Shown: positions 17,185 through 24,589 of the stretch, piece by piece
Numbering within the stretch: the first letter of the stretch is position 1
How the letters are laid out: each line of letters opens with the position of its first letter
NCBI RefSeq assembly: GCF_021049265.1
Contig: NZ_CP088018.1
Location: 3,493,441-3,557,440 of the forward strand
Length of the DNA stretch: 64,000 nucleotides
Source of the DNA: Ruania suaedae
GTDB taxonomy: Bacteria; Actinomycetota; Actinomycetes; Actinomycetales; Beutenbergiaceae
Reading direction: 5' to 3'
The notes under the pieces: model-generated
What the model saw: only the letters and a program-made list of their open reading frames with translations
The model's database searches: none
What the model was told of the DNA's origin: nothing
Position numbers and translations under genes: made by a program

Positions 17185-19344
17185 TCAGGTCAGCACCACC
17201 AGCTCACGGGTGGACCGGGTCATCGCGACGTAGCGGTCCACCGCGCCGGTGATCCCGTCACCGAACTCCTCCGGTCGCACGAGCACCACCAGGTCGAACT
17301 CCAGACCCTTGGCGAGCTGCGGCGTCAGCGACTGCACCCGGTCGGTGCCCGGGAAGTCCGGGTGCCCGATCACACAGGCCGTACCGGGGTGCTCGGCCGG
17401 CCACTCCTCGACGATCGCCTCCAGCTCCGCGACCGATCCGCGCCGCACCGGTACGCCGCCGGCCCGGATCGAGGTGGGCACGTTCGCGTCCGGCAGCGCG
17501 GCGCGGATCACCGGTTCGGCCTCGGCCATCACCTCCGACGGCGTGCGGTAGTTCGTGGACAGGCTCGCCACGCGGGTGCGCGTGAGACCGATACGTTCCA
17601 ACCGCTGCTGCCAGGACTCCGGGAAACCCTGGCGCGCCTGCGCCCGGTCACCCACGATCGTCAGGCTCGCCGAGGGGCATCGGGCGAGAACCATCTGCCA
17701 CTCGGCGTCGGTGAGCTCCTGCGCCTCGTCCACCACCACATGGGCGAACGGTCCGGCAAGCCGGTCCCGGACCTCCCGCGGGAGCGCCGAGTCGTCCACC
17801 AGCGCCTCCTGCAGGTCCTCGTGCCGGAGCATGCTCATCACGCCGAGCTCGGAGTCGTCGTGCTCCATCAGGTGGTCGATGACCTCCCCGATGGCGGCAC
17901 GTTCACTCGCGACGGCGGTCGCCCGCTCCCGTTCCCGGCGCACCAGATCCGCGTCCCCCAGCAGGCGGCGGGCCACGTCGAGCAGTGGCAGGTCGGCGGT
18001 GGTCCAGGCGCGGGGGTCACTGCGTTGGAGGAGCCGGATCTCCTCGCGGTCCAGCCACGGGGCGCAGAGTTTCAGGAACGCCGGCACCGTCCACAGGTCC
18101 CCGACGACGTCCGTCGCGGCCAGCCTCGGCCACGCGTTCCCGAGGGCGTCGGTGAGGGCGGTGCTGCGGGTGAGGTTGCGCCGGATCACCTCGGGGGAGG
18201 CCTCCTCGTCGCCGGTGAGCTTGTCGGCGACGATCTCGACCAGGGCGTCCCAGATGTCGGTGAGCGCCTCGTTGTGGGGCACGCTCGGGTCGACGGCGCG
18301 AAAGGCCTCGGCCCAGTCCTCGGGCGTGAGCACGATCGTCGCCCAGGGCAGCGTGACGCGGGTCTCCTCGGTGGGCGGCTCCTCGTAGAACCGGATGCCG
18401 GTGCGGATGCCGCGCACCATCGCGGCGGTGGACTTCAGCCGGGCGACCTCGGGATCGGTCTCGGGTGCGGCAGTGGCGCCCTCCGGCTGGAGGTCCGCCA
18501 GGGTGCAGGTGGCCACCCCGTCCTCCCCGAGGCTGGGCAGGACGTCGGAGACGTAGTGGAGATAGGGCCGGTGCGGGCCGACCACGAGCACCCCACCGCG
18601 ACCCTCGCCGAGCTGCGGGTCCGAGTAGGTGAGATAGGCGGCCCGGTGCAGGGCGACCACGGTCTTCCCGGTGCCCGGTCCGCCGTCGACGATCAACGCA
18701 CCGCTGCCCGGCGCCCGGATGATCGCGTCCTGGTCGGCGGCGATGGTGCCGAGCACGTCCCGCATCCGGTCCGACCGGGACGCGCCGAGGCTGGCGATGA
18801 ATGCCGACTGGTCGTCCATCGCCGCGCTCTGCTGCTCACCATCGCTGCGGTAGACCTCGTCCCAGTAGTCGACGATGCGGCCCTGGCTCCAGCGATAACG
18901 CCGCCGGCTGGACAGACCCATCGGATCGCCGTGGGTGGCGCCGAAGAACGGTTCAGCGGCCGGGGAGCGCCAGTCCACCAGCAACCGGTGGCCGGCGTGA
19001 TCGGTCAGGCCGAGCCGGCCGACATAGGTGCTCTCGCCGTCGGCGGAGACCATCCGGCCCAGCACGAGATCGAGCCCGAACCGGCGCAGGGTGCGGATGC
19101 GCGTGGTGAGCCGGCGGATCTCGGCGTCGCGCTCGAGCGCGGCCTGGCCGGACCGGCCGGGATCCCTCCTGGTCCTGGTGAGCCGGTCGGTGAGGGCGGA
19201 GATCTGGGACTGGAGCGCGGCGGCGACGTCGGCCAGATGCGCCGCATCGTCGGCGATCAGGGCCGAGTCGGACTTGGCGTGGAGGTGGCCGGGCAGCGCG
19301 AACGGGGCCGGGGGCGAGATATCGGCAGCGGTGGCGGTGGGCAT
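17185..19344 (-). CDS. helR: HelR-like RNA polymerase recycling motor ATPase (UvrD/HelD family)
   Basis: A 719-residue superfamily 1 helicase-like ATPase. An N-terminal helical arm (about 28-95, ALIADDAAHLADVAAALQ and onward) precedes Walker A GGPGTGKT at 221-228. VVVDEAQELTDAEW is the Walker B/DEAQ region, GDRAQ is motif III, and YVAMTRSTRELVVL is the C-terminal helicase motif. This order fits HelD-type proteins that pull stalled RNA polymerase off DNA; the actinobacterial HelR branch displaces rifamycins from polymerase. The upstream inverted repeat at 19428-19448 resembles the rifamycin-associated element and strengthens the HelR assignment. Plain HelD without a resistance role is the alternative. 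Confidence 0.82.
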   Translation of the reverse strand: MPTATAADISPPAPFALPGHLHAKSDSALIADDAAHLADVAAALQSQISALTDRLTRTRRDPGRSGQAALERDAEIRRLTTRIRTLRRFGLDLVLGRMVSADGESTYVGRLGLTDHAGHRLLVDWRSPAAEPFFGATHGDPMGLSSRRRYRWSQGRIVDYWDEVYRSDGEQQSAAMDDQSAFIASLGASRSDRMRDVLGTIAADQDAIIRAPGSGALIVDGGPGTGKTVVALHRAAYLTYSDPQLGEGRGGVLVVGPHRPYLHYVSDVLPSLGEDGVATCTLADLQPEGATAAPETDPEVARLKSTAAMVRGIRTGIRFYEEPPTEETRVTLPWATIVLTPEDWAEAFRAVDPSVPHNEALTDIWDALVEIVADKLTGDEEASPEVIRRNLTRSTALTDALGNAWPRLAATDVVGDLWTVPAFLKLCAPWLDREEIRLLQRSDPRAWTTADLPLLDVARRLLGDADLVRRERERATAVASERAAIGEVIDHLMEHDDSELGVMSMLRHEDLQEALVDDSALPREVRDRLAGPFAHVVVDEAQELTDAEWQMVLARCPSASLTIVGDRAQARQGFPESWQQRLERIGLTRTRVASLSTNYRTPSEVMAEAEPVIRAALPDANVPTSIRAGGVPVRRGSVAELEAIVEEWPAEHPGTACVIGHPDFPGTDRVQSLTPQLAKGLEFDLVVLVRPEEFGDGITGAVDRYVAMTRSTRELVVLT

Positions 19345-19427
19345 GGTGAGGCTCCGGGGAGGTGGACGGGCCGGTCGGGGCGAGGGACGCCGTCGCCGGG
19401 ACGAAGCGACGATTGTGAGTCACGACG

Positions 19428-19448
19428 GGGGCCTTGCCGCAAGGCCCC
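19428..19448. promoter_or_regulatory. Inverted repeat resembling the rifamycin-associated element (RAE)
   Basis: GGGGCCTTGC, one central base, then GCAAGGCCCC form a perfect 10-base inverted repeat 84 bases before helR. RAE sequences of actinomycetes, as I recall them, are 19-20 bp GGGGC..GCAAG..CCCC palindromes in front of rifamycin-inducible genes. On the minus strand a TATAGC at about 19456-19461 could be the -10 element. Confidence 0.65.
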
Positions 19449-19505
19449 ACCTGCGCTATACCTTGGAAAGGGCAAGGGGGCGCGCAGCCCCCGGTGTCGG
19501 CCCGA

Positions 19506-21191
19506 TCAGGGCTCGGCGATCTCCACATCGGCCTCCCGCCGCTCATCGGCGGCGCCCCTGACCTGGCCGGACTCATGGTCGACCTCGAGGGCCTGGACCG
19601 AGCCGAAGACGGCGTCGGCGGCCGGGACCACCTCGACCGACCAGCCCAGGGCGTTCAGCTGCGAGGTCACCTCGGCAGGGGGTTGTCGCTCGGTCACCAG
19701 CACGGTGCCGTCGAGGATGAAGCGCGGCGCCGCCACCGCCTCCTCGAGGGACTGCCCGTGCAGCGCCCACCGGGTGATGACGGTGGCGAGGATGTTCGGG
19801 ATCTGGCGGCCTCCGGGCGAACCGATGCCCAGGACCGGCCGGCCCTCGGCGTCGAGCACGACGGTCGGCAACGACCAGCTGACCGATCGCCGGCCCGCCT
19901 CGGGCGTGTTGGCGGTGCTGGAGATCGCCTCGAATCTGCTGAGCTGGTTGTTGAGGAAGAACCCAGCGACCATGTCACCCGAGCCCCAGAAGTTGGTCAG
20001 GGTGTTCGTCATCGAGACCATCAGGCCGTCGGAGTCGACGACCGTGAGGTGGGTGGTGTTGCCGGCCGTCACACCCTGCGGTGGCGCGGGCTCGCGCATC
20101 GCCGACGACGGTGCCGAGATGACTTGTGCGGCGCGGTCGGCATTGGCGCCGGGGTCCGTCAGCTCCTCGACGGGGACCTCCACGAAGGCCGGGTCACCCA
20201 TCACGGTGTTCGCCGTCTCCTCCGCCACCAGCCACGCCCGGGACAGCGTCTCGACGTAGTCCGCCGACGACGGCGAGACCTCCCCGGCCCCACCGGACTC
20301 GGCGACCTGGAGCATCTGCACCAGGGCGGCGCCCGGAAGTGCGGGCGCCGCGGAGACGACCTCGTAGTCACCGACCTGGCCCGAGACCGGGTCGGACCGG
20401 ACGGTCTCGTATCCGGCGAGGGCTGCGGCGTCGATCCCCTCGACCCGGGCGAGCTCGCCGGCGAGCGCGCCCTCGTAGAACGCTCTTGACCCGTCCGCGG
20501 CGATCGCACGCAGGGTGGTGGCCAGATCCTCCTGCACCAGCCTCTCGCCCGCCTCCAGGAGAGCCCCGCCCGGGGCGAACTGGCCGAGGGAGCCGACGGC
20601 GCCGGGACCGTAGTCGCTGCGCATCCGCAAGGCCAGGAAGTCCGAGACCTCGAAGCCGTCCTCGGCGAGGGCGACCGCCGGGTCGAGCAGGTCCTCCCAC
20701 GCCACCTCGCCATGCTGCTCGTGCAGCTCGGCCATTCCGGCCACGAAGCCCGGGATACCGGTACCGCTGGCCGGGACCCGCCCGTCGCTACCCACTTCCT
20801 CGCGGTAGTCATACGATTCGGGCCGGCCGCCGGTGGGCGCGACGATCGCGGATCCACCGCCACCGATGCCGGAGGCGAACGGTTCCACCACGCTCACCGC
20901 GAAGGCGGTGGCGATCGCGGCATCCACCGCGGTGCCGCCCTGCTCGAGGATCCGCATCCCGGCATCGACGGCCCTCGGGTGGGCGGCGCTGACGCCGTGC
21001 TCGGCCAGGGCCGGTGGCGGCGGCTCCGGATCCTCGGTGGTCGGCTCCGGTGAGGGCTCCGCCGTCGGGCCCGGCGGCGCCGAGGATGCGGTGGGGCTCT
21101 CCTGCGGGGTTTCATCGGGGGCGGTGCAGCCGGCCAGCACGAGTGCCAGCGCGGCCGGGGCGGCGGTCAGGGCGCGGGTGGCGCGTCGCAT
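19506..21191 (-). CDS. ggt: Gamma-glutamyltransferase, lipoprotein-anchored
   Basis: A 561-residue member of the GGT family, which cleaves or transfers the gamma-glutamyl group of glutathione-like peptides after self-processing into two subunits. The signal peptide ends in LAGC (lipidated Cys22), followed by a Pro/Glu/Thr-rich spacer (about 25-62). The large-subunit start AVDAGMRILEQGGTAVDAAIATAFAVSVVEP and the SGIGGGG loop are family hallmarks. The autocatalytic site is GNTTHLTVVD with Thr379 as nucleophile, and GSPGGRQIPN is near the C-terminus. Actinomycetes often lack glutathione, so other gamma-glutamyl compounds may be the substrate. The next gene upstream ends 7 bases before this start. 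Confidence 0.9.
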   Translation of the reverse strand: MRRATRALTAAPAALALVLAGCTAPDETPQESPTASSAPPGPTAEPSPEPTTEDPEPPPPALAEHGVSAAHPRAVDAGMRILEQGGTAVDAAIATAFAVSVVEPFASGIGGGGSAIVAPTGGRPESYDYREEVGSDGRVPASGTGIPGFVAGMAELHEQHGEVAWEDLLDPAVALAEDGFEVSDFLALRMRSDYGPGAVGSLGQFAPGGALLEAGERLVQEDLATTLRAIAADGSRAFYEGALAGELARVEGIDAAALAGYETVRSDPVSGQVGDYEVVSAAPALPGAALVQMLQVAESGGAGEVSPSSADYVETLSRAWLVAEETANTVMGDPAFVEVPVEELTDPGANADRAAQVISAPSSAMREPAPPQGVTAGNTTHLTVVDSDGLMVSMTNTLTNFWGSGDMVAGFFLNNQLSRFEAISSTANTPEAGRRSVSWSLPTVVLDAEGRPVLGIGSPGGRQIPNILATVITRWALHGQSLEEAVAAPRFILDGTVLVTERQPPAEVTSQLNALGWSVEVVPAADAVFGSVQALEVDHESGQVRGAADERREADVEIAEP

Positions 21192-21198
21192 GATCCTC

Positions 21199-22311
21199 CT
21201 ACGGCGTGCGGGAGCGGTGGCGGAACGGGTGATGCATGAGCGCCTCGAACGGTCCGCGCTCGAAGCGGGATCGCCACAGGGTGGCGAGCAGGATGGAAAC
21301 GGCGAGGATGGCGCCGGTGATGGCCAGGCCGGCCCACGCCGTCGTCGGACCCGGCCGGATCACGGTGGCCAGCAGGATCAGGTGCAGCACGTAGACCGTC
21401 AGCGAGAGCTGACCGAGAGCGATGAGCGGGCGTAACCATCGAGCGCGCGGTGCCAGCAACAGCATCGCGCCGAGCACGGCAGTGGCCAGGCCGGTGCCCG
21501 AGATCAGCCACAGTGGCATCTGCGAGTGAGCGACGGCCGAGACCAGCCGGTCGAACCCGACCTGCTGCTCGTCGGGCTGTCCGGTGAGCGCCACGAGCAG
21601 CCGGGATCCGAGCACGGCGAGCGCGGCGGCGCCGAGACCGGCCACGACCAGCCGCCTCTGCACCGCCGGCGAGGCGAGGTCGCACCGGCCGAGCCAGAGC
21701 CCGCACAGGAACGGGGCGAGCCAGGTGATCACCGGGTAGGGTCCGCTGAGCAGGATGGCGGTCAGGATCGCGACCGGCCCGGCGGTGATCGGGGCAAGTG
21801 CCAGGTCGAACGGCTCGGTCGGTTGTTGCGCGAGGATCCAGAGGATCGGTCCGACCACGGTGATGGCCGATGCTGCGCCGATCAGCGCCCACCGGGGCAG
21901 CCGGACCGCGCCGAGAGCCAGCGCGAAGAGCACGGCATAGGTCGGCAGGATGACGCTGACGTCGTGACTCAGCGGCTGCAGCGCGAGCCCGATGACGATC
22001 AGCACGCCTGCTCGCCACGCCAGGCTGCCGGCGACCCGCCCGGTACCGGTGCGGCTGACGAGCAGGCCGATGCCCACCCCGGCCAGCAGGACGAACAGCA
22101 ACGACGCCCGGCCGTGCGCGGCGCGGATGACCAGATCGGCCGGTCCGGAATCATCCCGCGGGCCGACGTTGACCGCCACCATCCCGGCGATCGCGACGGC
22201 GCGCGCCAGATCGACTCCCAGGAGCCTGCCTCCCGCCCTCCCAGGCTGGTGCGCGGGCTCTGTGGCCGGGACCGGGGTGCTGGACTCGGGCGCCGACCCA
22301 GCTCTCGTCAT
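21199..22311 (-). CDS. DUF418/heparan-alpha-glucosaminide-acetyltransferase-like membrane protein
   Basis: A 370-residue integral membrane protein with about ten helices. The N-terminal GVDLARAVAIAGMVAVNV motif is typical of the DUF1624/DUF418 group, and the C-terminal LGQLSLTVYVLHLI followed by WRSRFERGPFEALMH is the DUF418 ending. Relatives are annotated as acyltransferase-like proteins of uncertain substrate. It precedes ggt on the same strand with seven bases between them, suggesting co-transcription, but no functional link is evident. Direct biochemical function is unknown. Confidence 0.75.
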   Translation of the reverse strand: MTRAGSAPESSTPVPATEPAHQPGRAGGRLLGVDLARAVAIAGMVAVNVGPRDDSGPADLVIRAAHGRASLLFVLLAGVGIGLLVSRTGTGRVAGSLAWRAGVLIVIGLALQPLSHDVSVILPTYAVLFALALGAVRLPRWALIGAASAITVVGPILWILAQQPTEPFDLALAPITAGPVAILTAILLSGPYPVITWLAPFLCGLWLGRCDLASPAVQRRLVVAGLGAAALAVLGSRLLVALTGQPDEQQVGFDRLVSAVAHSQMPLWLISGTGLATAVLGAMLLLAPRARWLRPLIALGQLSLTVYVLHLILLATVIRPGPTTAWAGLAITGAILAVSILLATLWRSRFERGPFEALMHHPFRHRSRTP

Positions 22312-22469
22312 CCGCCCTCGGCCGAGTCCGAGTCGCGGCGACCCGGATCCTCGAGCGCGGCGTCCATGCCTGTGATGCTAAGCCACCCACCTGGGCTCTG
22401 CCGGGTGATGCTGCCCGCCGGGACCCCCGGCACGGGGGCGGTCAGGGCAGGACACATAGGATCGCCGTC

Positions 22470-23465
22470 ATGCGAGCAGTGCGGATCCATGGCAAGCAGG
22501 ACATGCGACTCGAGGACGTCCCGGCGCCCGAGCCCGGGCCGGGGCAGGTCGCCATCCGTCCCACCTACGTGGGGATCTGCGGGTCCGACCTGCACTACTT
22601 CTCCGACGGCGCGGCCGGCATCTTCCGGATCGTCGATCCGCTGATCCCCGGGCACGAGATGTCCGGGACGATCGAGTCCGACCCCTCGGGACGGTACGAA
22701 CCCGGCACGCCGGTGACCGTCCACCCCTCGACGTGGGGGCCGCCGTCGGACGGGCCACGGCACACGTGGGCCGGGGGCTCGTTCCTGGGAAGCGCCTCCA
22801 CCTCCCCGCACACCCACGGGGCGATGGCAGAACGACTGATCGTGACCGTCGACCAGGTACGCCCCCTGCCCGCCGGCCTCTCGCTGCGCACCGCGGCGCT
22901 GGTCGAGCCGCTTGCCGTCGCCCTGCATGCGCTGTCGGTGGCGCCGGTGCACGGGCGCCGGGTGCTGGTCTCGGGCTCGGGCCCGATCGGGCTGCTCACC
23001 GCCGCGGCCGCCCTGGCGCAGGGCGCGGCGGAGGTGTGGTGCGCGGACGTGCGCTCGGGCCCGCTCGAGCGGGCCACGACGCTCGGGGCGAGCGAGGTGG
23101 TCGACGTCTCACAGGCGGGGTTGCCCGAATCGGCCTTCGACGTCGTCTTCGAGTGCGCCGGGCTGCCGCAGACCGTGCACCCCCTGCTGCAGGCGTGCCG
23201 GCGGGGCGGGACGCTCGTGCAGGTCGGCAACGTCCCGAACTCCGACCGGCCAGTGAACCTGGCACCGATCGTGTCGAAGGAGATCACGCTGCGCGGGGTG
23301 TTCCGCTACGACGCCGAGATCGATGAGGCGATCACGATGCTCGCCGGTAACCCGCAGATCGAGGCGGTCATCACGCACGAGCTCGCCCTCGAGGACGTTC
23401 AGGACGCCTTCGCGGTGGCGGCGGATTCGCAGGCCTCGGGGAAGGTGATCGTGCGCGTCGGCTGA
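22470..23465 (+). CDS. Medium-chain alcohol dehydrogenase (L-idonate/sorbitol dehydrogenase-like)
   Basis: A 331-residue MDR-family oxidoreductase. The catalytic-zinc region reads GICGSDLHYF (Cys37) and PGHE (His62-Glu63), and the cofactor loop is SGSGPIGLLTA. The GSDLHYF stretch is typical of L-idonate 5-dehydrogenase and sorbitol-type polyol dehydrogenases. The structural-zinc Cys cluster of classical members is missing, because the corresponding lobe carries a Ser/Gly/Pro-rich loop without cysteines. It probably oxidises a sugar alcohol or aldonate with NAD(P). The ATG at 22470 matches the family N-terminus. A small SRPBCC gene follows 28 bases downstream. Confidence 0.85.
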   Translation: MRAVRIHGKQDMRLEDVPAPEPGPGQVAIRPTYVGICGSDLHYFSDGAAGIFRIVDPLIPGHEMSGTIESDPSGRYEPGTPVTVHPSTWGPPSDGPRHTWAGGSFLGSASTSPHTHGAMAERLIVTVDQVRPLPAGLSLRTAALVEPLAVALHALSVAPVHGRRVLVSGSGPIGLLTAAAALAQGAAEVWCADVRSGPLERATTLGASEVVDVSQAGLPESAFDVVFECAGLPQTVHPLLQACRRGGTLVQVGNVPNSDRPVNLAPIVSKEITLRGVFRYDAEIDEAITMLAGNPQIEAVITHELALEDVQDAFAVAADSQASGKVIVRVG

Positions 23466-23493
23466 CGGCGCGCACCGGAGGTCAGGAGGTCTC

Positions 23494-23889
23494 ATGCGTC
23501 GCACGATCGCGGTGACGGGCGACGCCTCGCCCGAGGAGGTCTGGAGCCGCTACGTCCATCCCGGCCGGTGGCCCGAGTGGGCCGGCCACATCCGCTCGGT
23601 CACCTGCGATGACGAGATTCTGCGCGTGGGCTCGCGCGGGGCGGTCCACGGCCCGCTGGGACTGCGCGCCGACTTCACGGTGACCGAGGTGGACAGCGCC
23701 GCGTGGGAGTGGGCGTGGCGGGTGCGCTGTGGACCGATCCGGCTCCGGCTCGCTCACGGCGTACAGCCCGGGTGCGGGGGGAACGCCGGCTCCCGGACAT
23801 GGCTGACGATCGACGGCGCTGCGCCGGTGGTGCTCGGGTACGCGCTACCGGCCGCATGGGCGCTACGCCGGCTGGTCGCGCTGCGGTGA
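23494..23889 (+). CDS. SRPBCC-family (polyketide cyclase/START-like) small protein
   Basis: A 131-residue protein with the pattern of SRPBCC hydrophobic-ligand-binding domains: a start strand (RTIAVTGDASPEEVWSRYVHPGRWPEW), a central GSRGAVHGPLGLRADFTVTEVD and a C-terminal helix. An AGGAGGT ribosome site lies four bases before the ATG. It may share a transcript with the dehydrogenase 28 bases upstream. Ligand and role cannot be stated. Downstream lies a region of gene remnants. Confidence 0.7.
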   Translation: MRRTIAVTGDASPEEVWSRYVHPGRWPEWAGHIRSVTCDDEILRVGSRGAVHGPLGLRADFTVTEVDSAAWEWAWRVRCGPIRLRLAHGVQPGCGGNAGSRTWLTIDGAAPVVLGYALPAAWALRRLVALR

Positions 23890-24439
<550 letters not shown>

Positions 24440-24589
24440 GTCAGGCTCCTCGCTCGGTCAGCACACATCACGGCTGCAATCCCACACGGTGTGGTGAGCA
24501 CACGGTCAAGCCAGACCGCGCATCCCCCTCCCCGGCTGCCAGCCCGGGCCGGCGGGCTCGTCCGAAGCGCCCGACGGCGTTGCCGGGCA

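Noticed and set aside
17362..20259. 965-codon open frame on the plus strand opposite helR and ggt
   Set aside because: It lies antisense to two convincing genes, has no ribosome site and its composition is typical of reverse-frame translation.
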